DNA from: Methanomicrobia archaeon LH_S13
Lineage (GTDB): Archaea > Halobacteriota > Syntropharchaeia > Alkanophagales > Methanospirareceae
DNA: 39,200 bases
Assembly (NCBI GenBank): GCA_023659785.1
Contig: JAGXOR010000001.1
Coordinates: 1-39,200, forward strand
Direction of reading: 5' to 3'
Positions 1 to 7,772 of this stretch are shown here, one piece after another. Both the position numbers and the translations under genes were made by a program. Positions within the stretch are counted from its first letter, which is position 1. The number at the start of each line of letters is the position of its first letter. The notes under the pieces were generated by a model. That model was not told the origin of the DNA. It saw only the letters and a list, made by a program, of their open reading frames with translations, and did no database searches.

Positions 1-54
1 GATAGTATCATAAAGCATAAAGATAAACATTTCGGTACATTTCAGTTAACTATA
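1..54 (+). repeat. Inverted repeat copy 1 (54 bases), coding-derived
   Basis: These bases are the exact reverse complement of 16020-16073. In the frame starting at base 1 they read DSIIKHKDKHFGTFQLTI, the same peptide as the fragment at 15909-16139, so the repeat is a piece of a once-coding gene. The match stops at base 54, a few bases before the truncated PIN-like frame. It may extend further left, outside the window. Confidence 0.85.
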
Positions 55-57
55 TAT

Positions 58-114
58 TTAGACTCCTCTCTTCTTTACCATGTCAATAAAGACAGAAGAG
101 TCAATGTACTTCAT
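58..114 (-). pseudogene. VapC-like PIN toxin, N-terminal stub
   Basis: The frame from an ATG at 114 reads MKYIDSSVFIDMVKKRGV and then stops. The first dozen residues look like the opening beta strand of PIN-domain toxins, including the first conserved acidic residue (D in YIDSS). PIN toxins are normally about 130 residues, so only the start survives. The reading frame ends where the 54-base repeat begins, suggesting that the toxin was cut by the rearrangement that placed the repeat. It sits directly after a small antitoxin-like frame, the usual order in VapBC modules. The call rests on a short motif. Confidence 0.5.
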
Positions 115-117
115 TCT

Positions 118-241
118 TCAACGCTCCCTCTCCTTCAGAAAATCCTCCACTGTAAGCGAAATCCCTTTCTTCTTTAAAATTTCCATCTCTCCACAAACCT
201 GTAAGATTAATCGGCTGTGTTCTTATTACGGTTTGAGCCAT
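118..241 (-). pseudogene. VapB-like antitoxin, frameshifted
   Basis: An ATG at 241 follows a good ribosome-binding site (AAGGAGAAG) and starts MAQTVIRT. The plausible continuation (SRLILQVCGEMEILKKKG, then ISLTVEDFLKERER, ending at 118) is in a different frame, so one frameshift has probably broken the gene. Alternatively the last 22 residues could start at an internal ATG at 186. Size, position just before the PIN stub and charged C-terminus fit an antitoxin. No specific DNA-binding family is recognisable, so the identity is inferred mainly from context. Confidence 0.4.
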
Positions 242-308
242 CTTTTCTTCTCCTTATTTTTTTCTATTCTATCGCCTCCTTGGCAAATGATACTTTCTCG
301 CATGGCAT

Positions 309-1838
309 TTAAATCCTTAGTTTCCACTGCCATCTTTTCCTCTTCCCTACCAATTTGCTTATCTCATCGCTCGTTACCATCCCGATAACTCTTCTATCCC
401 CGTCTATCACTGGTAACGCGGAGATGTTATATCTCTCCAACTTTCTTATCACCAGCTCCAGAGGCTCCTCCGAATCCGCGGTTATCACCGCCCTTGTCAT
501 TATTTCCGCCAATCCCTCGTGTCGCTTCGCCACTGCCGTTGATATATCCCAGGCTGTTACTATCCCCACAAGTTTGCTCTCTTTTGATATAACAGGAACA
601 TGTGTGAACTGTGCTTCCATAATCAATTTCGCCGCATCTGCTATACTTGCCCTTTCACTTATCGTCTTCACTTCGCGTATCATCACGTCCTTCACCAGTG
701 GCAGCTCCTTCGTCTGTTTCATCGGCTTGCACACGGTATCTGTTGGCAATCGCTCTACGGGCAATGATAATAAAAACTTCCCTACCTCTATTTCACTCTT
801 CAACTCCTCAGCCACTTTCTTCGCCATAAAAAAGCTGGAAAGAGGAGAAGCTGGCACTTCCTTACCTTCTATCTCTATGAGTCCCGATTTTAACTCCTCG
901 TATGTAACTTTCCTCAATACAGGCCTTTCTCGCCTACTAACACCATAATCAAGCACTTCTGTTACAATATCCGCATCATTTATTCCTGTTTTCTTCGCTA
1001 TTCTTTCATTCAGTACCGGTATCGGTATTCCAATACCCACATACAGAGTAACACCATACCCGTAGAAGGAGGCACCTTTGAGAAATTCCACGTTCATCTC
1101 TTTCACGTTTCCTGCAACCATTAATGTTCCAAAGTTGTTAACAGGGCTATGTTGCGTACCGGCTCCTGCTACATATCCACTTGCACCGCAAAGGAAAATC
1201 CTTGTTCCCACCCCTATAGTCTCGAAGTCGGGGTCGTTAAAAAGGGGAGAGAGTGCGCCAGCACCACAATAATTCGCATTTCGATAACTGGGAAGCAGCG
1301 TGCCCATATATGTGTACAGAGTTTTGTCTGTGGAGTTTGTCGCAACTTCATGCCTCTGAGCTGAATTCCTCGGATTTAACATCACCGCCTGATTCAGGTC
1401 TTCAAGCGTAATTGTTGTTTCTAGTTCTTTACGGGGATAGCAATCCGTGCCATAACCGAGAGCCTTCACCTCTATTGGCTTACCAGCCACTAAATCTTCT
1501 ATTACGTATCCTCCACCATATTCCATTCTTTTATCCTCGGATAATTGCGCTGCTCCTAAATAAGCATCTACCGCGGCAATTCCTGTATGTGCTTCTACAT
1601 CGTTAAGCCACACTCGCTGCATTTTTATCGGTGGCTCTGCATGCCCAAAGTTGATAAATACCCCTGAGGAACACATAGGACCAAAAGTCCCCGTGGTTAC
1701 GACATCTACTTCCTTCGCCGCTTCTTCTGTACCCAATTCGCTCACTATCTCGCTCATTCTATCTGCTGTCACTACACGAACACTGCCGTCCTCAATTCTC
1801 TTGTTTATCTCCCCTATGCTTTTTTCTGTCCCCGTCAT
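309..1838 (-). CDS. DUF39 homocysteine biosynthesis protein with C-terminal CBS domains
   Basis: The N-terminal ~370 residues match the archaeal DUF39 family, known from methanogens to convert aspartate semialdehyde to homocysteine with sulfide (aspartate semialdehyde sulfurtransferase). Conserved-looking cysteines lie in GPMCSSG and GTDCYPRKE, the likely sulfur-carrying sites. The last ~120 residues form a pair of CBS repeats (KDVMIREVKTISERASI and EIMTRAVITADSEEP), probably binding adenosyl ligands as a sensor. The start is placed at the ATG at 1838. The frame is open up to a TTG at 1877, but a TATA-like ATTTTATAA at about 1881-1889 would put the transcript start downstream of that TTG. About 509 residues, normal for the family. 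It is followed downstream by the decayed VapBC pair. Confidence 0.85.
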   Translation of the reverse strand: MTGTEKSIGEINKRIEDGSVRVVTADRMSEIVSELGTEEAAKEVDVVTTGTFGPMCSSGVFINFGHAEPPIKMQRVWLNDVEAHTGIAAVDAYLGAAQLSEDKRMEYGGGYVIEDLVAGKPIEVKALGYGTDCYPRKELETTITLEDLNQAVMLNPRNSAQRHEVATNSTDKTLYTYMGTLLPSYRNANYCGAGALSPLFNDPDFETIGVGTRIFLCGASGYVAGAGTQHSPVNNFGTLMVAGNVKEMNVEFLKGASFYGYGVTLYVGIGIPIPVLNERIAKKTGINDADIVTEVLDYGVSRRERPVLRKVTYEELKSGLIEIEGKEVPASPLSSFFMAKKVAEELKSEIEVGKFLLSLPVERLPTDTVCKPMKQTKELPLVKDVMIREVKTISERASIADAAKLIMEAQFTHVPVISKESKLVGIVTAWDISTAVAKRHEGLAEIMTRAVITADSEEPLELVIRKLERYNISALPVIDGDRRVIGMVTSDEISKLVGKRKRWQWKLRI

Positions 1839-1906
1839 TGTTTTTATCTCAGTTATACGTAAAAGATACGAAAGCAAAGTTATAAAATATTATGGTTTTT
1901 GCTCCA

Positions 1907-2470
1907 TCATTTATTCCTTGCCATATCGCACAAATACTTAACCATACATGCGTGTTCAATCGAGCTGAGAATAACAAAGGCTTCGTCTACCGTTGCCCCA
2001 CGAGCAAAAGTGCCGTGACCCTGAACGACAATCCCCTTATGGTCGCGAAGCGCGCGGGCGGCATTTCTCGCCAGTTCTTCCGAACCGATACCACCAGTCA
2101 CCACGGGTATTTCATGCAGAAAATAAATGCTTTCCGAATCTTCAGGCACAATCAGCATCTGCTCGCCGGGCTTGCAAAGCATTGACATCACCACCGCATA
2201 CTTTGAATGCCCATGTAAAATAGCAAGAGCAGATGTGTCCTTGTAAATTGCTCGATGAACGTTTACCTCTGACGAGGCAATCACATCAAGCTCATCCGGC
2301 GATGCGAGGTCTATTGGAACCGTAACAATCTGTCCTTCGAGCTCGTCAAGCATGCTTCCTGTTGTGCTGATAAGCATCTGGTCTCCAACTCGCTTGCTCA
2401 CATTTCCAAAATGCGAATGTACGAGCCCTGCCTCAACTATTTTCCGCCCGTATTTTATTAGTTCTTGCAT
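1907..2470 (-). CDS. Class II aldolase/adducin family (fuculose-phosphate aldolase-like)
   Basis: A 187-residue protein of the zinc-dependent class II aldolase/adducin fold. Visible are the N-terminal SHFGNVSKRV segment, STTGSML, the zinc-binding HGHS (around residue 85) and VQGHGTFARG with a further histidine. Archaeal members act as L-fuculose-1-phosphate aldolases and have been linked to lactaldehyde supply for coenzyme F420 and to methylglyoxal metabolism. The exact substrate cannot be read from the sequence. It is on the same strand as, and 68 bases upstream of, the DUF39 gene. The length matches the family, so it appears intact. Confidence 0.8.
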   Translation of the reverse strand: MQELIKYGRKIVEAGLVHSHFGNVSKRVGDQMLISTTGSMLDELEGQIVTVPIDLASPDELDVIASSEVNVHRAIYKDTSALAILHGHSKYAVVMSMLCKPGEQMLIVPEDSESIYFLHEIPVVTGGIGSEELARNAARALRDHKGIVVQGHGTFARGATVDEAFVILSSIEHACMVKYLCDMARNK

Positions 2471-2611
2471 TTCGCATTAGTATTCAGTAAACTTGATAAG
2501 CCCTTTACAAGGTTTTACAAGCTCGCAGAGCCGTGTAGAAGTTTTGACATTTGGATTTAGGATTTTTCACTTTTTATTGAGCATTTTCGTATTATATTAT
2601 TTTATTTTATT
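2471..2611. other. Intergenic stretch with T-rich tail
   Basis: About 140 bases between the HAD phosphatase 3' end and the aldolase start. It ends in an AT-only run (TATTATATTATTTTATTTTATTTTATATTATA, 2590-2620, read here in pieces). This run could carry both terminator-like T tracts and a minus-strand TATA element for the aldolase. No gene is seen. Confidence 0.4.
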
Positions 2612-3241
2612 TTATATTATACCCAACACCGCTTCAATGTTATCAAAGACAAAATCAGGTTTTTCCTTTTCCAATTCCTCTTTTGAGTACATCCCGGTAG
2701 TTAAGCCAATCGTCTTTACGCTTGCCCTTCTGCCCTGGATTATATCGGGTGGTGTATCGCCACAATAGAAAGTTTGAGCCGCCGTAGATTTAAGTAATTC
2801 TATCGCTTCGAGTAAAGGTTCAGGGTCAGGTCTTGCTCTTTCGGTATCCTCTGCGGTGAGTAAAATGTCATAAGAGAACTGAAAAAGCCGTATCATTTCA
2901 TCTGCTGATTCCCTATCCTTTGTCGTTACAATCCCTATTTTTATCCCTTTTTCCCTAATCAGCTCAAGTGTCATTTTCGATTTCGGCAGTTCCTTTATCA
3001 TTGGTTTGAATTTCGTCCTGATAAGGTGGAGGAAGACCGAATCAAACTCAGCCGGGTCTTTATCCGGGTACAAAACCTTGAAAGAGAGCTGACTTGGCAA
3101 ATAGATTGTTTCCTTTATCTCATTATCTGCTGGAATTCTCAAACCCCTTATTCTCGCTGCTTCCTTAACAGAACTCAAAATCGCTGCGGACGAATCAATT
3201 AAAGTGCCATCCATATCAAAAAGACCAGTTTTGAATTTCAT
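2612..3241 (-). CDS. HAD-superfamily phosphatase (phosphoglycolate phosphatase-like)
   Basis: A 209-residue HAD hydrolase. Motif I is FDMDGTLIDSS near the N-terminus (nucleophile and acid/base aspartates), motif II lies in IGIVTTKDRES, and motif III/IV is represented by ARPDPEPLL and YCGDTPPDIIQG. The alpha-helical cap inserted after motif I is typical of the phosphoglycolate phosphatase/beta-phosphoglucomutase group. The substrate is not determinable. It starts 5 bases after the moaC stop, so the two form a transcriptional unit. The link to molybdopterin synthesis is context only. Confidence 0.8.
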   Translation of the reverse strand: MKFKTGLFDMDGTLIDSSAAILSSVKEAARIRGLRIPADNEIKETIYLPSQLSFKVLYPDKDPAEFDSVFLHLIRTKFKPMIKELPKSKMTLELIREKGIKIGIVTTKDRESADEMIRLFQFSYDILLTAEDTERARPDPEPLLEAIELLKSTAAQTFYCGDTPPDIIQGRRASVKTIGLTTGMYSKEELEKEKPDFVFDNIEAVLGII

Positions 3242-3246
3242 TCTTT

Positions 3247-3699
3247 TTATGACTTCTCCTTCTTATCCACTATTATCTCCTCTATCCGCGTATGTGGGTA
3301 ATTTCCCGTTTCGTCCTTCTCCTCCGACTTTACCATGTCCCAAATTGTCAGCAATGCCACAGATAGCCCATGCAGTGTATCCATCTCTACACCTGTCTTT
3401 CCAACTGATTTCACAGATACTGCTGCTTTTATATCTCCTTCGCCTATCGAAAAATCAACGTTTACAGCTTCGATACTTATAGGATGGCATAAGGGGATCA
3501 TATCCGGGGTTTTTTTCACCGCCAATATCGCTGCTGTCTCTGCACATCCAAACACATCTCCTTTCTTTATAGTCCCCTTTTTAATTTTCTCCACGGTACT
3601 GCTTTTTAATTTTATTCTGCCAGAAGCCACTGCTATTCGCTCAACATCTCCTTTCTCGCTTATATCCACCATGATCATGCTTACGCCATGTTTATTCAT
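3247..3699 (-). CDS. moaC: Cyclic pyranopterin monophosphate synthase MoaC
   Basis: A 150-residue MoaC, the second step of molybdopterin/tungstopterin synthesis. It converts the MoaA product to cyclic pyranopterin monophosphate. Diagnostic are MVDISEKGDVER at the start, the active-site MIPLCHPI segment and TGVEMDTLHGLSVALLTIWDMVK near the end. The length is normal. The ATG at 3699 lies close behind a TATA-like element (3727-3733), so the message is probably nearly leaderless. moaA is encoded 5 kb away on the other strand. Together with the molybdopterin-oxidoreductase fragment this points to Mo/W enzymes in the host, such as formylmethanofuran dehydrogenase. Confidence 0.92.
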   Translation of the reverse strand: MNKHGVSMIMVDISEKGDVERIAVASGRIKLKSSTVEKIKKGTIKKGDVFGCAETAAILAVKKTPDMIPLCHPISIEAVNVDFSIGEGDIKAAVSVKSVGKTGVEMDTLHGLSVALLTIWDMVKSEEKDETGNYPHTRIEEIIVDKKEKS

Positions 3700-3723
3700 T
3701 GCTTATACATCATATTTTGTATT

Positions 3724-3734
3724 TTTGTATAAAT
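3724..3734 (-). promoter_or_regulatory. TATA-like promoter of moaC
   Basis: The minus strand reads ATTTATACAAA about 28 bases before the moaC ATG, the spacing expected of an archaeal TATA box for a transcript starting at or near the start codon. Confidence 0.45.
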
Positions 3735-3747
3735 AAAATAGTTATTC

Positions 3748-4015
3748 CAGAAGATAAGCAAGAAAGCCTCAGCGCTTTAGCCTGAGGATGAATTGCGCTT
3801 ATAATTGTATGTGCATACTTTTTATGTCTATCAATTCCTTTTTATACTAACAAATCTTATATTATATTATATTAAGCATATGGAAATACAAAACACCGCG
3901 AAGGGATATAGAAGTGGGATAAAGCTAGAGAAGTTGAAAGGGATAAGAAAAAGAGCAAGCCTTAGAAGAACGTTTCGATATTCCTTGCACAGCTGGTCGT
4001 TCTATCAACTGCAAG
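3748..4015 (+). mobile_element. IS200/IS605-type remnant D (terminal hairpin plus tnpB fragment)
   Basis: Bases 3748-3817 are 69/70 identical to 9779-9848. They contain a hairpin with CCTCAG/CTGAGG arms around GCGCTTTAG, typical of the imperfect palindromes at IS200/IS605 ends. After an AT-rich gap a frame reads SGIKLEKLKGIRKRASLRRT and FRYSLHSWSFYQLQ, the middle of a TnpB nuclease. Similarity to the copy at 9779-10265 ends at about 4015, where the sequence becomes the 3' end of the AIR-synthase-like gene. No TnpA, catalytic DED residues or zinc finger remain, so the element is dead. Confidence 0.75.
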
Positions 4016-5408
4016 TTTCCTTCCCACCTAACATCTCCTTCACCCTATCTCTCTTATAAATTGCCTCCCTAATTGCATTATCCACCTTCCTCTTCATCTC
4101 TTCAAAATCGCCACCCGATTCTCCTACAACCTTCTTTACCGGCGTGTAAGCCGACTCTCGAAACTTAGGAACAAACTCCTTCTTTTCTCCATCCACAATG
4201 ATCTCTGCACCCCTCCCCTCTTCTACATTGCCAATTTCTTCTATTCTCACTCCTTCACTCCTTACAACTTTCTTCACATCTTCCGCAACGGCTTCCGGAC
4301 AAATAATTAGAAGAGCATCTAAAGAGACACCTAAATAGTCTATCCCATGCCGCTCCAGCATCTCAAGCACGTGCTCATTCACCAAACTCCTTATTCGTTC
4401 TTCATAAAAAACGAGTTTCAAAGCTGCTACCTTTGCAATCTCATTTGCATCTCCGCGAATTCCTCCATTCGTAACGTCTGTCATGACATGAACCTTTCTT
4501 ACCATGTCTTCTTCGATAATAGTATTACAAGCATCCAAAAATTTTATGTTCAACGTTTCTTTCACAACTTCGTATTCACCATAATACAAAGCGGCGGTGG
4601 ATATTGTGCCGCCGCCTGCGCCTTCAGTCATCAATATTACATCTCCTTCTTTTGCCCCTCCCCTAGACACAACAGCTTCAGCCACGCCAACCGCACCAAC
4701 GCAGCCCGTCATTCGTTCCCCTATTACTACGTCACCACCTATTCTCAATGTCGAGCCCGTTACGAGAGGAACACCAGTAGCGTCTGATACGGCTGAAATC
4801 CCGGCAATATGGTCAAATATCTTCGCAACGTCGCCATCGTCGGCAACGTGAATGTCCGACAGCAGTGCAATCGGTGCAGCTCCCATCACATACACGTCAC
4901 GAAGAGCTGCACGTGCAACGTGAAACCCCGCGAGAAAAGGAAAATCACTCAGCCTCGAATGCATTCCATCCACGGTTACGACCACAAATTTACCTTTATT
5001 GTTACCTGCGCCCTTACTCTTTCCTTCACTTAGAAAACGCACTACTCCGGAATCACTTAAGCTTGACGAGTCAACCACTGCACTAGTCGCACCTATTATC
5101 TCTCCTATTTTCTCATGAGCGTAAAAATCACCCAAGCCTCTCGACCCTACTCCGAACTCGCCCATTCTCACGCCTGATTTTATTTCCGTGAGAAGGCCAA
5201 TCAAAAACTCGTCTTTGCTTTTACCTTTATCTTTTAAATCAATCGTTCTTTTCGCTTCCTCTAATATCGCCTTAGAAAGTGCCTCAGCATCTTCCTTTCT
5301 TATACGAATGCGCTTTATCTCTATAATGCGACTGCACATCTCAGCGATTATTTCTTCTTCTCCTGCACCTTCTCTTAACTTCCTCTTTGCAAATCCCTCA
5401 AGGTCCAT
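4005..5408 (-). CDS. AIR synthase-related (PurM/HypE-like) ATP-binding protein
   Basis: A 467-residue protein with the PurM/HypE/SelD fold. A ~90-residue helical N-terminal extension is followed by an AIRS domain (VTVDGMHSRLSDFPF, DVYVMGAAPIALLSDIHVADD, GSTLRIGGDVVIGERMTG) and the C-terminal AIRS_C domain (EGDVILMTEGAGGGT, MTDVTNGGIRGDANEI, GVSLDALLII). Archaeal methanogen homologues of this length are of unknown function. The fold binds ATP and makes acyl- or thio-phosphate-type intermediates. The final residues (about ETCS) and the stop are encoded by the adjoining TnpB remnant D, so the native C-terminal end has been replaced. The core domains look intact. Confidence 0.75.
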   Translation of the reverse strand: MDLEGFAKRKLREGAGEEEIIAEMCSRIIEIKRIRIRKEDAEALSKAILEEAKRTIDLKDKGKSKDEFLIGLLTEIKSGVRMGEFGVGSRGLGDFYAHEKIGEIIGATSAVVDSSSLSDSGVVRFLSEGKSKGAGNNKGKFVVVTVDGMHSRLSDFPFLAGFHVARAALRDVYVMGAAPIALLSDIHVADDGDVAKIFDHIAGISAVSDATGVPLVTGSTLRIGGDVVIGERMTGCVGAVGVAEAVVSRGGAKEGDVILMTEGAGGGTISTAALYYGEYEVVKETLNIKFLDACNTIIEEDMVRKVHVMTDVTNGGIRGDANEIAKVAALKLVFYEERIRSLVNEHVLEMLERHGIDYLGVSLDALLIICPEAVAEDVKKVVRSEGVRIEEIGNVEEGRGAEIIVDGEKKEFVPKFRESAYTPVKKVVGESGGDFEEMKRKVDNAIREAIYKRDRVKEMLGGKETCS

Positions 5409-5463
5409 TTTTCATGCTTCCTTTATTTCTATTTAATGAGTTTGAAAATAAAATCCAAAATTC

Positions 5464-5860
5464 CTACGACTGGGGAAGCTTTCGGGCTTATATGCCAAGG
5501 AATACCCGTTCATATTGACAACAGGGACAAAATTGGAGATGTACACACACTCCATGATGCGTAACATTCCTTCGCTAAGCGAGCAATTCCCAGATAATCT
5601 ATTGGAAATCAATCCAGAAACAGCAACAAAAATTGGTATTGAGGACAGTGATATCGTAAGCGTTGAATCGCCAAGAGGTAGGATCGAGTGTTCAGCTAAA
5701 GTAACAGATTGCATCGATCCACGAGTTGTCGGTTTGTATCATGGATTTGCAAAGAGTAATTGTAACGTCTTAATATTGATGTCACGCTTCGTTCACGACT
5801 CTGCGGTTGCTTCGCAACAGGCTTTGCTTTCGGGATCGGAACGAGTGTGATAAGCGGGCT
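5464..5860 (+). pseudogene. Molybdopterin oxidoreductase, C-terminal fragment
   Basis: A frame running through TTG 5515 reads YAKEYPFILTTGTKLEMYTH, then RNIPSLSEQFPD and PETATKIGIEDSDIVSVESPRG. This is the C-terminal molybdopterin-dinucleotide-binding domain of DMSO-reductase family catalytic subunits. The N-terminal Fe-S and catalytic domains, some 600 residues, are absent. Near 5770 the expected ending (IDVTLRSRLCGC) continues in another frame, so there is also a frameshift. Upstream of 5485 a second frame reads PTTGEAFGL, suggesting another shift. It is a dead relic of a formate-dehydrogenase- or polysulfide/thiosulfate-reductase-like gene lying between two IS remnants. Confidence 0.7.
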
Positions 5861-6048
5861 TTATCCTGCATAGAGAGCATCAATGCTGAAACCGATAGAA
5901 GCACGGAGGTAGGAATGATGAAGTGAAAGATTTTTGGTTTGAGCAACATCCCGAGACGAGAAAGTTTTATTTTCTCTGTTCTACATATATAAAAGACTTA
6001 GCATGAAAAATAGAAAAGCTTATATTTACCTATTATAAACATGTGCAT
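5861..6048. other. Non-coding stretch leading into IS remnant A
   Basis: About 190 bases with no convincing gene. The right half is AT-rich, with TATA-like CTACATATATAAAAG (around 5981) and TATTATAAACATGTGCATATGG just before the small RHH-like gene. The latter resembles TATAATTGTATGTGCATA in IS remnants B and D, so it probably belongs to the left end of element A. Confidence 0.4.
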
Positions 6049-6171
6049 ATGGATAATACAATGATGAGAGTATCTAAGGAAACGAGAGATATGCTAAAAG
6101 AGATAGGGAAGAAGGGGGAGACCTATGATGATATTATCAGGAGGCTAATAGAGATAGAGAAATGCAAATAA
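6049..6171 (+). CDS. Small antitoxin/RHH-like protein upstream of tnpB
   Basis: This 40-residue frame reads MRVSKETRDMLKEIGKKGET, then YDDIIRRLIEIEKCK. The strand-helix-helix look (short strand MMRVS, then two helices around KGETYDDII) resembles the small MetJ/Arc-type antitoxin-like proteins (DUF7557-like) found before archaeal tnpB genes. Its last codons overlap the tnpB ATG at 6162, indicating coupled translation. It probably represses or accompanies the IS. It is intact although the tnpB behind it is broken. Confidence 0.55.
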   Translation: MDNTMMRVSKETRDMLKEIGKKGETYDDIIRRLIEIEKCK

Positions 6172-6708
6172 CCTATAAGTTTCGGCTGTACCCGAAGAAG
6201 GAAGACGAAAAGAAGTTGCTATCGGTGTTAGAGATATGCAGGTTGCTCTACAACTCCTTTTTAGCTATCTGGAATGACAGCGAGAAGGTTCCTTCCAGGT
6301 ATAAGTTGCAGGCGATGTTGCCCACGATGAAGGAAGAGCATGAAGGACTGAAAAAGGTGAACTCAAAAACTCTACAAATGGTTCTGTTTATGCTGTATAA
6401 TAATCTAAAAGAAAATTTCGGCGATAACGAGGACAATAGAGAAGGTTATGCGATTAGCTAAGTTACATCAACGATTGGCAAATCAACGAGATGACTTCCT
6501 ACACAAGCTGTCACGATTCTATGTTGATAACTACGACTTGATAGCGATTGAGGATTTGAACATAAAAGGGATGGCGAAGAATCATTGGCTTGCACAGTCA
6601 ATTTTAGATGCTTCATGGAGTAAGTTCTTTGGTAGGGATTATAACGCCTCGCTGAATATACTGGAGCGAGGTATGGTGGGGCAGGGACTGCCCCTTTGTG
6701 CCTTCTGA
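6162..6708 (+). pseudogene. TnpB (IS200/IS605 OrfB) nuclease, broken
   Basis: The first frame (6162-6461) holds a normal TnpB N-terminus (MQITYKFRLYPKKEDEKKLL, CRLLYNSFLAIWNDSEKVPS). Near 6420-6450 the frame shifts, and the second frame (to 6708) gives HKLSRFYVDNYDLIAIEDLN and IKGMAKNHWLAQSILDASWS. It then jumps from KFF straight to GRDYNASLNILERG. The stretch carrying the zinc-finger cysteines, roughly 50 residues, and much of the middle are missing. Intact TnpB is about 370-400 residues, while this adds up to about 180. It was an RNA-guided nuclease of a mobile element and is now non-functional. Confidence 0.85.
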
Positions 6709-6796
6709 GGTGGAACCGCTACGGGAGTTGATACCAATTTCCGCAAGTTCTATCGTTGAAGTAGGGAGTCCCTTGCGATAGCTATGGGTAGTTCAC
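6701..6796 (+). ncRNA. Decayed omega-RNA / right end of element A
   Basis: The sequence overlapping and following the tnpB 3' end is conserved with the element at 19703-19800, including CCGCAAGTTCTATCGTTGAA and the terminal GGGTAGTTCAC. In TnpB elements this region encodes the guide RNA and ends at the right-end hairpin. Here the hairpin arms (CCCTT/ATGGG) have lost pairing compared with CCCCT/AGGGG in the other copy. Confidence 0.5.
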
Positions 6797-6802
6797 GTAA
6801 AG

Positions 6803-7750
6803 ATGGAACTGAACGAGTTATTAGGAATAGAGGATTTTATGCTGGTAGAACAGAGCTATGCCGCTCTAAAAGAGATAGGCAGAACGCTTGAATATCTTGG
6901 TAAGGTCAAAGAAGGGGACGTGACAGAATCAATAAGAATACTTACAGAAACCAGGATCAAAGGTAAAAATAAAGAGCTGATTGGCATTGCCATACAGGAT
7001 AAAGACCTGGGCTTCTGGATTATCTTCACGGATTTTATCTCAAACAAGAGAAGTAAGGAAGAATTTGAGGTGCTTGCAAACAGGATAAAAGGCGCTAAGG
7101 AAAGAGAAGTAGAAGTGGAACGGGAGAAATTTCGTGAGGGAGTGATTGAATTTTATTCTGTCGGGTTAGTAAACGGACTATTTTACAATTGTGTTTCCGA
7201 TTTAAATTTAGAAGGTGCGAGTTTCTATCCGAGGCAAAGGACAGAGGCATTAAAAAAAGTACTGGATGAATTTGTAAGCGAGAATGATTTAGAAAAAGAC
7301 AGGAGGGGTAAGAAAACACTTGAGATTGGATGTGGCGATGGAGGTGCAACAATTGCACTGCACGAATCAGGCATTTTCCCTTTTACTGTGGACATAAACG
7401 AATGTGAAATTTGCAAAGGGTTAGAAGAAGGGGTGTTGGAGCCTACGCGCAGCATTGTATTGGATTGCTCCGTACTGTCAACCTTTTTTGGTAAAGAATT
7501 TGACGTTGTCTTTGGGTTTATGATTGGTAAACTCACACCTTTTAATAGATTTGAGTGGGAAAGGGTGCTAAGAGAGGTTCATAATGTATTGAAAAGTAGT
7601 GGTAAAGTGCTGTTTACGGTTTCGAGTGAGGAGGAAGCAGTAATGGTAAAAGAGATATTAAAAGACGAATTCGAGGGAAAACTAAAAGAGAATAAAGAGA
7701 GTGAGGGTTATCTCGACCATTGGATGTATACTGGTTCTCTTTCTTCGTAA
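6803..7750 (+). CDS. SAM-dependent methyltransferase-like protein, two-part
   Basis: A 315-residue protein. Residues 1-165 form a conserved-looking domain I do not recognise. Residues 170-300 form a class I SAM methyltransferase: motif I LEIGCGDGG (173-181), motif II FTVDINE, and a later FDVVFGFMIGKLTPFNRFEW segment followed by LREVHNVLKSSGKVLFTVS. The substrate is unknown. The ATG at 6803 lies only six bases after the end of IS remnant A, so its leader and any promoter come from the IS. Either transcription now starts inside the element, or the gene lost its native start. Downstream is an ADP-ribosylglycohydrolase after a 22-base gap, suggesting an operon. Confidence 0.65.
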   Translation: MELNELLGIEDFMLVEQSYAALKEIGRTLEYLGKVKEGDVTESIRILTETRIKGKNKELIGIAIQDKDLGFWIIFTDFISNKRSKEEFEVLANRIKGAKEREVEVEREKFREGVIEFYSVGLVNGLFYNCVSDLNLEGASFYPRQRTEALKKVLDEFVSENDLEKDRRGKKTLEIGCGDGGATIALHESGIFPFTVDINECEICKGLEEGVLEPTRSIVLDCSVLSTFFGKEFDVVFGFMIGKLTPFNRFEWERVLREVHNVLKSSGKVLFTVSSEEEAVMVKEILKDEFEGKLKENKESEGYLDHWMYTGSLSS

Positions 7751-7772
7751 TTCCTAAAGTACAACGAGGAAA

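Larger units (their letters stand above)
5990..6796 (+). mobile_element. IS200/IS605-type remnant A (tnpB, frameshifted and deleted)
   Basis: The element comprises a left-end AT-rich region, a small accessory gene, a broken tnpB and a structured 3' end. The right end (6701-6796: CTTCTGAGGTGGAACCGC to GGGTAGTTCAC) is about 90% alike the minus-strand sequence at 19703-19800. The left boundary is approximate. The right boundary at GTTCAC (6796) is six bases before the start codon of the methyltransferase. No transposase TnpA is present. Confidence 0.7.

Noticed and set aside
355..948. Long open frame on the plus strand opposite the DUF39 gene
   Set aside because: Antisense to a clear, family-matching gene. 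Its residues are Ser/Thr/Phe-rich, as expected of the mirror of a coding strand, and no start signal is seen.
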